NCBI RefSeq assembly: GCF_003182275.1
Contig: NZ_QGTR01000007.1
Location: 1 to 64,000 of the forward strand
Direction: 5' to 3'
Length of the DNA stretch: 64,000 nt
From: Hoeflea marina
Lineage (GTDB): Bacteria > Pseudomonadota > Alphaproteobacteria > Rhizobiales > Rhizobiaceae
Each line of letters starts with the position of its first letter. Within the stretch, counting starts at the first letter, position 1. Below the pieces are notes generated by a model. The model had not been told where the DNA came from and did no database searches. It worked only from the letters and a program-made list of their open reading frames with translations. Positions 40,970-49,716 of the stretch are shown here, piece after piece. A program made the translations under genes and the position numbers.

Positions 40970-42301
40970 ATGCACCGTATCAAGACGATGGCGCTTGGCG
41001 TCAGCTCGGCCGCCCTGTTGACCGGGATGGCCGCCACCGGCGCGCAAGCCGAAGAACTCACCCTCTGCTGGGCGGCCTGGGATCCGGCCAATGCGCTGGT
41101 CGAGCTCAGCAAGGATTTCACCGCCGAATCCGGCATCGGCATGAAGTTCGAATTCGTGCCCTGGACCAACTATGCCGACCGGTTCCTGAACGAACTCAAC
41201 TCCAAGGGCCAGCTCTGCGACCTGATCATCGGCGACAGCCAGTGGATCGGCGGCTCGGCCGAGAACGGCCACTATGTCAAGCTGAACGACTTCTTCGACA
41301 AGGAAGGCATCAGCATGGACGACTTCGTGCCGGCCACAGTGGTCGGCTACTCCGAGTGGCCGAAGAACAGCCCGAACTACTGGGCGCTGCCGGCCATGGG
41401 TGACGTGGTCGGCTGGACCTACCGCAGGGACTGGTTCGAGAAGCCCGAACTGCAGGCGGAGTTCAAGGAAAAGTTCGGCCGGGACCTGGCGCCGCCGACA
41501 ACCTTTGAAGAGCTCCGGCAGATCGGCGAGTTCTTCCAGAAGCGCGAGATCGACGGCAAGACGGTCTATGGCGCCTCGATCTACACCGAGCGCGGCTCGG
41601 AGGGCATCACCATGGGCGCGATGGACGTGCTCTATTCCTTCGGCTTCAAATACGAGAACCCCGATCAGCCCTACGACATGGAAGGCTTCGTCAACTCGGA
41701 GGATTCGGTCAAGGGGCTCGAATTCTACAAGGCGCTGTATGATTGCTGCACGCCGCCCGGATCATCCAACAGCTACATGGGCGAGGGCATCGACGCCTTC
41801 AAATCCGGCCAGGTGGCCATGCACATGAACTTCGCCTTCACCTGGCCCGGCCTCTACAAGGACGAAGCAGTGGGCGGCGACAAGGTCGGCTTCTTCGTCA
41901 ATCCGAAGGGTCCCGGCGGCGACCAGTATGCCCAACTCGGCGGCCAGGGCATCTCGGTGGTGTCCTACTCGCAGCACCAGGAGGCGGCGCTCAAATACAT
42001 CAAGTGGTTCGCCGACAAGGACGTGCAGGCCAAGTGGTGGTCGCTCGGCGGATATTCCTGCCTGAAGGCGGTGGTCGAGGACCCGGGATTCCCAGCCAGC
42101 CAGCCCTATGCGCAGACCTTCCTCGATTCGATGGCGATCGTGAAGGACTTCTGGGCCGAGCCCAGCTACGCCTCGCTGCTGCAGGCATCGCAGAAGCGCT
42201 TCCATGACTATGTGGTCGCCGGCAATGGCACCGCCAAGGAAGCCCTCGACAATCTGGTCAAGGACTGGACCGAGGTCTTCGAGGACGACGGCAAGCTCTG
42301 A
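40970..42301 (+). CDS. carbohydrate-type ABC solute-binding protein
   Basis: 443-aa family 1 binding protein. A Sec signal peptide ends at GAQA near residue 27. The mature part starts ELTLCWAAWDPANALVELSKDFTAESG and contains MKFEFVPWTNYADRF and YWALPAMGDVVGWTYRRDWFE, typical of sugar and polyol binders; VEKAVKYIKW-type helices appear late (ALKYIKWFADKDVQAKWW). The ATG is preceded by GGGAGGA. It is the first gene of a ten-gene operon that ends in dihydroxyacetone kinase genes, so the ligand is probably dihydroxyacetone, glycerol or a polyol oxidised to it; this is inference. Confidence 0.9.
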   Translation: MHRIKTMALGVSSAALLTGMAATGAQAEELTLCWAAWDPANALVELSKDFTAESGIGMKFEFVPWTNYADRFLNELNSKGQLCDLIIGDSQWIGGSAENGHYVKLNDFFDKEGISMDDFVPATVVGYSEWPKNSPNYWALPAMGDVVGWTYRRDWFEKPELQAEFKEKFGRDLAPPTTFEELRQIGEFFQKREIDGKTVYGASIYTERGSEGITMGAMDVLYSFGFKYENPDQPYDMEGFVNSEDSVKGLEFYKALYDCCTPPGSSNSYMGEGIDAFKSGQVAMHMNFAFTWPGLYKDEAVGGDKVGFFVNPKGPGGDQYAQLGGQGISVVSYSQHQEAALKYIKWFADKDVQAKWWSLGGYSCLKAVVEDPGFPASQPYAQTFLDSMAIVKDFWAEPSYASLLQASQKRFHDYVVAGNGTAKEALDNLVKDWTEVFEDDGKL

Positions 42302-42317
42302 GCATCCTCCCCGGGCC

Positions 42318-42355
42318 CGTCCCGCGCCGCCTGGTCCGGCGCGGGACGGATTTTC
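42318..42355 (+). terminator. hairpin after the binding-protein gene
   Basis: A 12-bp perfect GC stem (CGTCCCGCGCCG and its complement) has a CCTGGTC loop, followed by GATTTTCTT. It lies 17 nt after the binding-protein stop and about 165 nt before the first permease. It is probably a leaky terminator or RNA-stabilising end that keeps binding protein in excess. Confidence 0.75.
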
Positions 42356-42520
42356 TTCCATGCTGCTTTGGACTGACCCCGTGACATTGATCTCAAGGTT
42401 ACATCTGGCCGCTGCCGCCGCTTCAGGCAGGCCCCGTTGCGGCGGGGCGCGGATCGCAGGCCCGGCGCGGACCGGGATAGGCTCCCGCCGCGGCTCGGCC
42501 AATCCGGGCGGAGCGCGCCG

Positions 42521-43489
42521 GTGACCGACAGCCAATCCAGCGTACTCGACCGCACTGCCGAACGGCTTGCCGCCGCCACTCCGGTGCCCCTGGCGCGCAA
42601 GGTGCGGGGCTTGAGCGACAAGGGCCTTGCCTGGCTCTTCATCACGCCGACCATGCTGCTGCTGCTGGCCATCAACATCTTTCCTCTGATCTGGGCGATC
42701 TATCTCTCCTTCACCAACTACCGCGCCAACCGGCCCAACGAGATCGTCAAGAATGTCGGGCTGTCCAATTACCAGCGCATCCTCGGTGACCAGGACATCT
42801 GGATCGCCATGCAGGCCACCGCGCATTTCGTCTTCTGGACCATCGCGCTGCAAACCCTGATCGGCTTCACGCTCGCCTACCTCATCGACCGCAAGTTCCG
42901 CGGGCATGCCTTCTGGACCACGGTCATCCTGGTGCCGATGATGCTGTCGCCGGCGGTGGTGGGCAATTTCTGGCGCTTTCTCTACCAGCCGCAGATCGGC
43001 CTGTTCGCCTATGCGGTGTCATTCTTCACCGGCATTTCGCCGACAGAGATCGAGATGCTGTCCAACGTGCATCTGGCGCCGTGGGCGATCATCATCGTCG
43101 ATACCTGGATGTGGACGCCCTATGTGATGCTGATCTGCCTGGCCGGCCTGCGCTCGATCCCGGACTACATCTACGAGGCGGCGGAGGTCGACCGCGCCTC
43201 GCACTGGCGGCAGCTCTGGTCGATCACGCTGCCGATGGCGCTGCCCTTCATCATGCTGGCGGTGCTGTTCCGCGGCATCGAGAACTTCAAAATGTTCGAC
43301 ATGGTCAATCTGCTCACCGGCGGCGGACCCGGCTCGACGACGGAGGTGGCCTCGATCACGCTCAAGCGCGAGGCATTCGAGAAATGGCGCACCGGCTATT
43401 CCTCCGCCTTCGCCATCATCCTGTTCGTCGCCGTCTTCGGCCTCGCCAACATCTATGTCAAAGTCTTGAACCGGGTGAAGAACCGATGA
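42521..43489 (+). CDS. carbohydrate-type ABC permease (MalF-like family)
   Basis: 322-aa permease with six helices after a 45-residue cytoplasmic tail. LAWLFITPTMLLLLAINIFPLIWAIYLSFTNY opens the membrane part, and the EAA loop is EAAEVDRASHWRQLWSITLPMALP. I chose GTG 42521 because the upstream frame is Arg-rich and unlike the family; no clear ribosome binding site is visible, so the start is uncertain. It overlaps the second permease by ATGA. Confidence 0.88.
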   Translation: MTDSQSSVLDRTAERLAAATPVPLARKVRGLSDKGLAWLFITPTMLLLLAINIFPLIWAIYLSFTNYRANRPNEIVKNVGLSNYQRILGDQDIWIAMQATAHFVFWTIALQTLIGFTLAYLIDRKFRGHAFWTTVILVPMMLSPAVVGNFWRFLYQPQIGLFAYAVSFFTGISPTEIEMLSNVHLAPWAIIIVDTWMWTPYVMLICLAGLRSIPDYIYEAAEVDRASHWRQLWSITLPMALPFIMLAVLFRGIENFKMFDMVNLLTGGGPGSTTEVASITLKREAFEKWRTGYSSAFAIILFVAVFGLANIYVKVLNRVKNR

Positions 43490-44433
43490 GCGCCGCCGCC
43501 CACTCCGTCGTCGAACCGGGCCTGACCTCGAAGCGGGTCGCCGGCGCCATCGTCATCCTCTACGCGGTCATCACCATGGTGCCGTTGTTCTGGATCTTTG
43601 CCACCAGTTTCAAGACGCCGCCCGATTCGATCGCCTATCCGCCGAAGATCCTGTTCGAGCCCAGCATCGAGGGCTACTGCAACCTGTTCACGACGCGCAC
43701 CCGGCAGACGGCCGAGTACATCGCCTCGCTGCCCCCGGCGACGAGCTTCTGCGACGAGACCACGCGCAAGCGCAACATGGTGATCGCCGGGCAGTCGAAC
43801 TTCCTGCCGCGCTTCGTCAATTCGCTGATCATCGCCTTCGGATCCACGTTCTGCGCGGTGTTCCTGGGCACGCTGGCCGCCTACGGGTTCTCGCGATTCA
43901 AGGTGCCGCTTGCCGACGACCTGCTGTTCTTCATCCTGTCGACGCGGATGATGCCGCCGATCGCGGTGGCGATCCCGATCTACCTGATGTACCGCGAGCT
44001 CGGCCTCTCCGACACGGCGCTCGGCATGATCCTTCTCTACACCGCGGTCAATGTCTCGCTCGCCGTCTGGTTGCTCAAGGGGTTCATCGACGAGATCCCG
44101 CGCGAATACGAGGAGGCGGCGATGATCGACGGCTACACCCGCATGGGCGCCTTCTTCAAGGTGGTGCTGCCGCAGGCCACCACCGGGATCGCCGCCACCG
44201 CCATCTTCTGCCTGATCTTCGCCTGGAACGAATATGCGTTTGCGGCGCTGCTGACCTCGGGCACGGCGCAGACGGCGCCGCCCTTCATCCCGACGATCAT
44301 CGGCGAGGGCGGCCAGGACTGGCCGGCGGTAGCCGCCGGCACCACCATCTTCCTGGTGCCGATCCTGGTCTTCACCATCCTTCTGCGCAAGCAGCTCCTG
44401 CGCGGGATCACCTTCGGGGCGGTGCGCAAATGA
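43486..44433 (+). CDS. carbohydrate-type ABC permease (MalG-like family)
   Basis: 315-aa permease. VPLFWIFATSFKTPPDSIAYPPK is the classical start of MalG-type subunits, and the EAA loop is EEAAMIDGYTRMGAFFKVVLPQ. A loop of about 50 residues after the first helix (with TTRTRQTAEYIASLPPATSF) is longer than in typical members and may contact the binding protein. It overlaps both neighbours by 4 nt, as expected for a co-translated complex. Confidence 0.93.
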   Translation: MSAAAHSVVEPGLTSKRVAGAIVILYAVITMVPLFWIFATSFKTPPDSIAYPPKILFEPSIEGYCNLFTTRTRQTAEYIASLPPATSFCDETTRKRNMVIAGQSNFLPRFVNSLIIAFGSTFCAVFLGTLAAYGFSRFKVPLADDLLFFILSTRMMPPIAVAIPIYLMYRELGLSDTALGMILLYTAVNVSLAVWLLKGFIDEIPREYEEAAMIDGYTRMGAFFKVVLPQATTGIAATAIFCLIFAWNEYAFAALLTSGTAQTAPPFIPTIIGEGGQDWPAVAAGTTIFLVPILVFTILLRKQLLRGITFGAVRK

Positions 44434-44636
44434 GCGGCAAGACAATCGCCAAGAGGCAAGGCCGATGGCCGGTCTATCTCCGGCGCGGCATCCTGGAGAA
44501 CATTGCCATCGGTCTCATCGGCCTCGGTTTCCTGATGCTGTTCCAGCCCTTCGCGCTGGTGCTCTACACCTTTTCCTTCATCACCATGCTGGTCGGAACG
44601 GTGATGTTCATCGTCGTCTCCAAGTTCCCGGAGTAG
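44430..44636 (+). CDS. small two-helix membrane protein of the ABC operon
   Basis: 68-aa protein with a basic N-terminal tail (KRQGRWPVYLRRG) and two hydrophobic segments (about 22-40 and 42-63), ending in a short charged tail. It is placed by ATGA overlap after the permease and 4 nt before the first ATPase, so it is certainly translated with the transporter. I do not recognise a family. It may be an accessory subunit of the importer, comparable in position to the small glpU product of rhizobial glycerol operons, though without sequence resemblance that I can see. Confidence 0.75.
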   Translation: MSGKTIAKRQGRWPVYLRRGILENIAIGLIGLGFLMLFQPFALVLYTFSFITMLVGTVMFIVVSKFPE

Positions 44637-44640
44637 ATGG

Positions 44641-45738
44641 ATGGCCGAGATCCGCATCGAGAACCTCAACAAGAAATTCGGCGACTTCGTCGCGCTCAAG
44701 GACTCGAGCTTCACTGTCGAGGACGGAGAGTTTCTGGCGCTGCTGGGCCCCTCGGGTTGCGGCAAGACGACGACGCTGAGGATGATCGCCGGGCTGGAAC
44801 TGCCGACCGCCGGTCGCATCCTGCTCGACGGCGAGGACGTCACCTTCAACCGGGCTCGCGACCGCGACATCGCCTTCGTCTTCCAGTTGTTCGCGCTCTA
44901 TCCGCACATGAACGTGCGCCGGAACATCGGCTTTCCGCTGCTGGCCCAGGGCGTGTCGCGATCCGAGATCAAGCGGCAGGTCGAGGCCACGGCCCGGCTT
45001 CTGCAGATCGACCATATCCTCGAGAAACCGGTCTCTGGCCTGGCCGGTGGCGACCGGCAGCGGGTGGCGCTCGGGCGCGCCATCGTGCGACGGCCGAAAT
45101 GCTTCCTGATGGACGAGCCGCTGGGCACGCTCGATGCGGAGTTCCGCAATGTCATGGTGCGCGAATTGCGGGAGCTGCATACGCGGATCCATGCGACGAC
45201 GGTCTATGTCACCCACGACCAACTGGAAGCCATGGCGATGGCAGACAAGATCGCGGTGATGAATCATGGCGTCATCGAGCAGTTCGGCACGCCGCAGGAG
45301 ATCTACGACCGACCCGCCTCGATGTATGTCGCCGATTTCATCGGTTCGCCACCGATGAATTTCCTTGCCGTTACCAGCGCTCTCACAAAGGGCAGCCGCA
45401 GCGTCGCCATCGGTGCGGCGGAGGTGGCGGTCCCCGAGGTGGTCGAGGACCTCGACGGCGGAGCGGTGGCGCTCGGCGTCCGGCCGGAGCACATCCGTTT
45501 CAATGACAGCGCGACGCTGCGCGGTTCGGTCTACGGCGTCGAATATCTCGGCACCACGCAGATCGTCGTGGTCGAGACGGCCGACGGATTCTGCAAGGCG
45601 CGGGTGTCCGCCGGGCTGCGTGTGACCCGCGGCGAAACCGTCGGACTGGATCTCGATACACCCAAGCTGACGCTGTTTCGCCGGCAGGGCGGCAAGGCTA
45701 TCCGCACGGCGCCCGCTCCGGAGGTCCACCATGGCTGA
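44641..45738 (+). CDS. ABC transporter ATPase with variant signature (LAGGD)
   Basis: 365-aa ATPase. Walker A is GPSGCGKTT, the Q-loop is VFQLFALYPH, Walker B is FLMDEPLGTLD, and the switch His is in VTHDQLEA. The ABC signature reads LAGGDRQR instead of LSGGQ, changing the Ser and the Gln that contact the partner's ATP. A TOBE-like C-terminal domain follows. The second ATPase in the operon has a near-standard LSGGE, so the pair probably forms a heterodimer with one weakened site. It starts 4 nt after the small membrane protein gene. Confidence 0.93.
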   Translation: MAEIRIENLNKKFGDFVALKDSSFTVEDGEFLALLGPSGCGKTTTLRMIAGLELPTAGRILLDGEDVTFNRARDRDIAFVFQLFALYPHMNVRRNIGFPLLAQGVSRSEIKRQVEATARLLQIDHILEKPVSGLAGGDRQRVALGRAIVRRPKCFLMDEPLGTLDAEFRNVMVRELRELHTRIHATTVYVTHDQLEAMAMADKIAVMNHGVIEQFGTPQEIYDRPASMYVADFIGSPPMNFLAVTSALTKGSRSVAIGAAEVAVPEVVEDLDGGAVALGVRPEHIRFNDSATLRGSVYGVEYLGTTQIVVVETADGFCKARVSAGLRVTRGETVGLDLDTPKLTLFRRQGGKAIRTAPAPEVHHG

Positions 45739-46753
45739 AGTCAGGCTTTCGCGACTGAGCAAGAGCTTCGGCGCCGCGGCGGCGGTGAGCGGGCTGGACC
45801 TCACCATTGCCGACGGCGAGTTCGTGGTGCTGCTGGGTCCGACCGGCGCCGGCAAGACGACCACGCTGAGGCTGATCGCCGGCCTGGAGCGCCCGGATGC
45901 GGGGTCGGTGACCATCGGGGGCGAGGAGGTCACCGCGCGCTCTCCGGCGGAGCGCGACGTCGCCTTCGTGTTCCAGCAGTATTCGCTCTATCCGCATCTC
46001 TCGGTCTACGACAACCTGGCCTTCCCGCTGCGCTCCCCCGCCCGGCGTCTGCCGGCCGCGGAGGTCGACGCCCGGGTGCGGGAGATCGCAGGGCTGGTGC
46101 GCATCGACCACAAGCTCGACAGCCGCTCGACCAGATTGTCGGGCGGCGAAATGCAGCGGGTGGCGATCGGCCGGGCGTTGGTGCGCAAGCCATCGATCTT
46201 TCTGATGGACGAGCCGCTGTCCTCGCTGGACGCCAAGTTACGCGCCGATCTCCGGCTCGAGCTCAAGCGCATCCAGAGCGATGTCGGCTCGACACTGCTC
46301 TATGTCACCCACGACCAGATCGAGGCGATGACCATGGCCGACCGCATCGGCATTCTCTCCGGCGGCGAACTGGTCCAGCTCGGCACCCCGCGCGACATCT
46401 ACACCAGTCCCGCCAACCTGCATGTGGCGGCGAGGCTCGGCAATCCGCAGATCAATCTGGTCGAGCCGGGCCTGATCCCGTGCCAATCGGTGCCGCGGGG
46501 CACACGGACGATCGGCGCCCGAACGGAGCATGTGGAAGTCGAGAAGGCCGCTGCCGGGGCCGCCGCCAATGCGAGGATCGACTGGATCGAGCATCTGGGC
46601 GACCAGAACCACCTGCACATTGCGGTGGACGGTCGGAGAATCACGTTGCTCGCCGACCCCTATTCGGGCTTCAAAGCTGGGGACGCGGTGGCGATCCGGC
46701 TCAGGGAGCCGCTGTTCTTCGGCGCCGACGACAGGAGGATTTCCCATGGCTGA
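45731..46753 (+). CDS. ABC transporter ATPase, second subunit
   Basis: 340-aa ATPase. Walker A is GPTGAGKTT, the Q-loop is VFQQYSLYPH, the signature is LSGGEMQR, Walker B is FLMDEPLSSLD, and the switch His is in VTHDQIEA. It overlaps the first ATPase by 8 nt. Two non-identical ATPases in one operon recall the glpST pair of rhizobial glycerol importers, which fits a glycerol or dihydroxyacetone-type substrate. The C-terminal regulatory domain is shorter than that of the first ATPase. Confidence 0.93.
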   Translation: MAEVRLSRLSKSFGAAAAVSGLDLTIADGEFVVLLGPTGAGKTTTLRLIAGLERPDAGSVTIGGEEVTARSPAERDVAFVFQQYSLYPHLSVYDNLAFPLRSPARRLPAAEVDARVREIAGLVRIDHKLDSRSTRLSGGEMQRVAIGRALVRKPSIFLMDEPLSSLDAKLRADLRLELKRIQSDVGSTLLYVTHDQIEAMTMADRIGILSGGELVQLGTPRDIYTSPANLHVAARLGNPQINLVEPGLIPCQSVPRGTRTIGARTEHVEVEKAAAGAAANARIDWIEHLGDQNHLHIAVDGRRITLLADPYSGFKAGDAVAIRLREPLFFGADDRRISHG

Positions 46754-46771
46754 GCTGGTCGGGAGGACGCG

Positions 46772-47383
46772 ATGACACGGCTGTCGAGCGATGATTTCCG
46801 GGCTCTCGTCACCGCCATGGCGAGCGCGGTTGCGGACAATGCCGAACGGCTGACAGAGCTGGACCGGGCCATCGGCGACGGCGATCACGGTGCCAACATG
46901 CAGCGCGGCTTCGACGCGGTGGCGGCAGATCTCGACACACTGGCAGCCAAGCCATTGCCCGAAGCCCTCAAGGCGGCCGGCATGAAGCTGGTGATGACCG
47001 TGGGCGGGGCGTCCGGGCCGCTTGTCGGCACCTTCTTCATGACGCTCGGCAAGGAACTGCCCGAGGAGTTCGACCGGGCGGGCTTCACTGAAGCCTTTTC
47101 GAAGGCGGTGGCGGCGGTAGCCGCGCGCGGAAAGTCGCATCAGGGCCAGAAGACGCTGCTCGACGTGCTCTTCCCGATGCAGGCGGCGCTCGAGGACGGC
47201 AAGTCCGTCGGCGAGATCGCAACCATTGCGGGGCAGGCTGCGGAGGCGACGATACCGATTCTGGCCACGCGCGGCCGGGCCTCCTTCCTGGGCGAGCGGT
47301 CTATCGGCCATATGGATCCCGGGGCGGCCTCGGTGGCGCTGCTGGCCTCGGTGGCAGCGAGCATGCTGGAACAACAGCCATGA
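46772..47383 (+). CDS. dhaL: dihydroxyacetone kinase subunit DhaL
   Basis: 203-aa ADP-binding subunit. ELDRAIGDGDHGANMQRGF (31-47) provides the three Asp residues that hold two Mg ions and ADP. VGGASGPLVGTFFM and the helix with SHQGQKTLLDVLFP follow the family order, and GHMDPGAASVALL closes the barrel. ADP stays bound and is rephosphorylated by DhaM, so ATP is not used. The gene lies 18 nt after the ABC ATPase and ahead of dhaM. Confidence 0.93.
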   Translation: MTRLSSDDFRALVTAMASAVADNAERLTELDRAIGDGDHGANMQRGFDAVAADLDTLAAKPLPEALKAAGMKLVMTVGGASGPLVGTFFMTLGKELPEEFDRAGFTEAFSKAVAAVAARGKSHQGQKTLLDVLFPMQAALEDGKSVGEIATIAGQAAEATIPILATRGRASFLGERSIGHMDPGAASVALLASVAASMLEQQP

Positions 47384-47396
47384 AGGAGAGTTGCGC

Positions 47397-47783
47397 ATGA
47401 ATGTCGGCATTGTCATTGTTTCGCATTCGCCGCTGGTGGCCGAGGGTGCTGCGCAGATGGTGCGCCAGATGGTCGGAGACGAGGTGCCGCTCGCCTGGTG
47501 CGGCGGCGACCCCTCGGGCGGGCTCGGCACCAGCGTCGAGGCGATCACCAATGCCATCGAGTCCGTCTGGTCGGAGGCCGGCGTCGCCGTGCTGGTTGAT
47601 CTCGGCGGTGCGGAAACCAATTCGGAAATGGCGATCGAGTTCATCGGCGAGCCGCGGGCATCGCGGATCGTCATCTGCAACGCACCGATCGTGGAAGGCG
47701 CCATCATGGCGGCGACCGAGGCCTCCGGTGGCGCTGCGCTCAGCAGCGTGGTAGCCACGGCGGAGGAACTGTCTCCGCTATGA
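47397..47783 (+). CDS. dhaM: phosphotransferase subunit DhaM (EIIA-Man-like domain only)
   Basis: 128-aa protein of the EIIA-mannose fold. The phosphorylated His is His10 in GIVIVSHSPLVAEG. LGGAETNSEMAIEF and APIVEGAIMAA are typical. In E. coli, DhaM carries HPr and enzyme I-like domains in the same chain. Here the protein ends after the EIIA domain and the other two parts are separate genes immediately downstream. The ATG is preceded by AAGGAGAG. It hands phosphate to DhaL-bound ADP. Confidence 0.9.
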   Translation: MNVGIVIVSHSPLVAEGAAQMVRQMVGDEVPLAWCGGDPSGGLGTSVEAITNAIESVWSEAGVAVLVDLGGAETNSEMAIEFIGEPRASRIVICNAPIVEGAIMAATEASGGAALSSVVATAEELSPL

Positions 47784-47805
47784 GCAGGACGAAAGGACCA
47801 TATTC

Positions 47806-48114
47806 ATGACCGGCTTTGCGACCGCGGAAGTCATCATCAGCAACGATGTCGGGTTGCATGCACGGCCGTCGGTCAAGTTCACCAAGCTTGCCAAGCTCTA
47901 TCCCTGCTCGGTCGAGATCGCCCTGAGCTCGGAGGGGCCGTGGCTCAATGCCAAGAGCATCGTCAAGGTCATGGGCGCCAAGGCGCCGAAGGGCACGCGC
48001 ATCCTGCTGCGGGCTTCGGGCGACCAGTCCGGCGAGGCGGTTGCCGCGCTGCGCGCGCTGGTCGAGCGGCATTTCGATGAAGGCCAGGGCGATGCCGGAC
48101 CTGATCAGGCTTAG
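47806..48114 (+). CDS. HPr-like phosphocarrier of the Dha system
   Basis: 102-aa HPr-family protein. His18 lies in NDVGLHARPSVKF, the standard phosphorylation site, and LNAKSIVKVMG corresponds to the regulatory Ser region. The C terminus is extended relative to about 85-aa HPr and overlaps the enzyme I gene by 23 nt. It is probably a dedicated carrier between the adjacent enzyme I and DhaM. Its sequence differs from the general rhizobial NPr type, but I cannot exclude wider cross-talk. Confidence 0.88.
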   Translation: MTGFATAEVIISNDVGLHARPSVKFTKLAKLYPCSVEIALSSEGPWLNAKSIVKVMGAKAPKGTRILLRASGDQSGEAVAALRALVERHFDEGQGDAGPDQA

Positions 48115-49714
48115 CGGCAGGACCGCCAGTCCCGGATTTGCGGCGGGGCCGATCCACATCGTCGGTGAAGCGCGCACGTCCTATCGGCCGCTGGGTTCGG
48201 CCGAGGCAGAAGAGGCGGCCCTGCGCCAGGCGGTCGCGGCTGCCGCCGAAGCGACCGCGGACAGCATGAGGGGGCTCGACGAGGAGGCCGCCTCCATCAT
48301 CGAGTTCCAGCTGGCGATGCTCGAGGACGACACATTCGTCGACGCCAGCCTGGCGCGGATCCAGAGCGGCGTGACGGCATTCAATGCCTGGGCCAAAGTG
48401 CTTGATCTCGAGGTCGAGGACTACCGCGCGTCGGATGACCCGTATTTCCAGGCCAGGTCGGCCGATCTCGCCGACATCCGCGACCGGGTGCTCGATATCC
48501 TCACCGGCGCGGTGCAGCAGCCGGTGCCGCCCGGCGCCATCCAGGTGGCGACCGACATGTCGCCCAGCCATTTCCTGGCGCAGGACTGGGACAAGGGCGG
48601 AGGGCTGGCGCTGAGGGCGGGCAGCGTCAGCAGCCATGTGTCGATGCTGGCGCGGTCGCGCGGCATACCGGCACTGGTCGGCATCGGATTCGGAGCCGTG
48701 CCCGACCTGGCGGCGGCGCTGCTGGATGCGGAAAGCGGCGTGCTGCTGATCCATCCCGACGAGATCAGCCGGACGCAGTTTGACGAGACCCGGGGTGCAA
48801 GCCGCGCGGCCGCGACCGCCGCCGGCAGAGATGTGGACCGCCCGGCGTCCACCGCCGACGGCGAGGCCGTGGCGGTGATGGTCAACATCGCCCAGCCCGG
48901 CGATGTCGGCCGCATTCCGATCGGCCACTGCGACGGGGTCGGGCTGATGCGGACCGAATTCCTGTTCGGCGGCACCCACGGACTGCCCGACGAGGCCACG
49001 CAACTCGATGCCTATCTCAAGGTGCTGGTATGGGCGGCCGGCAAGCCGGTCACCATCCGCAGCATCGACGCCGGCGGCGACAAGCCGGTGGAGGGCCTGA
49101 CCATCGCCGAGGACAATCCGTTCCTGGGCATGCGGGGCATCCGGCTGTCGCTGGCCAAGCCGGAGATCTTCCGGGTGCAGATCAGGGCGCTGCTGCGCGC
49201 CGCGCCGCGGGGCGCGCTCAAGGTCATGCTGCCGATGGTTTCGGTGCCCGGCGAGATCGACAGCGCCCTGGCGCTGTTTGCCGAGGAGGCCGAGGGACTG
49301 GCGGGACGCGGCATCGCCCATGCCATGCCGGAGATCGGCATCATGGTCGAAGTGCCGTCGGTCGCGGTGACACCCGAGCGCTTTTTCCGGGCGGCGTTCC
49401 TCTCCATTGGCTCGAATGACCTGACCCAGTATGTGCTGGCTGCCTCGCGCGACAATGCGGCCCTGGGCGCGCTGTCCAGCGCGGCCGATCCGGCGGTTCT
49501 CAGACTGATCGGCACTGTCGCGGCCCATGGTGCGGCGGCCGGAATCGAGGTCAGCCTTTGCGGCGACGCGGCAAGCGATCCGAAGCTGGTTCCGCTGCTG
49601 CTCGCCGCCGGGCTGCGGCGGCTGTCGGTCGCCCCGGCCCAGCTGGCGGCGGTGAAGGCCGCGGTCCGCGCCTGGTCGAGGACGAGCGCGGTGGTCACCG
49701 AGGGGGAAAGCTAG
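48092..49714 (+). CDS. PTS enzyme I (PEP:HPr phosphotransferase), Dha-dedicated
   Basis: 540-aa enzyme I. The N-terminal part starts LSGRTASPGFAAGP. The phospho-His is His182 in AGSVSSHVSMLARSRGIPALVG. The PEP-binding TIM barrel has VGLMRTEFLFGG, IRSIDAGGDKPV, NPFLGMRGIR, GIMVEVPSVAV, SIGSNDLTQYVLA and the catalytic Cys in EVSLCGDAA. It is slightly shorter than the usual 575 aa. ATG 48092 is preferred, 48077 being an alternative; both overlap the HPr gene. It feeds phosphate from PEP through HPr and DhaM to DhaL. Confidence 0.92.
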   Translation: MPDLIRLSGRTASPGFAAGPIHIVGEARTSYRPLGSAEAEEAALRQAVAAAAEATADSMRGLDEEAASIIEFQLAMLEDDTFVDASLARIQSGVTAFNAWAKVLDLEVEDYRASDDPYFQARSADLADIRDRVLDILTGAVQQPVPPGAIQVATDMSPSHFLAQDWDKGGGLALRAGSVSSHVSMLARSRGIPALVGIGFGAVPDLAAALLDAESGVLLIHPDEISRTQFDETRGASRAAATAAGRDVDRPASTADGEAVAVMVNIAQPGDVGRIPIGHCDGVGLMRTEFLFGGTHGLPDEATQLDAYLKVLVWAAGKPVTIRSIDAGGDKPVEGLTIAEDNPFLGMRGIRLSLAKPEIFRVQIRALLRAAPRGALKVMLPMVSVPGEIDSALALFAEEAEGLAGRGIAHAMPEIGIMVEVPSVAVTPERFFRAAFLSIGSNDLTQYVLAASRDNAALGALSSAADPAVLRLIGTVAAHGAAAGIEVSLCGDAASDPKLVPLLLAAGLRRLSVAPAQLAAVKAAVRAWSRTSAVVTEGES

Positions 49715-49716
49715 TC

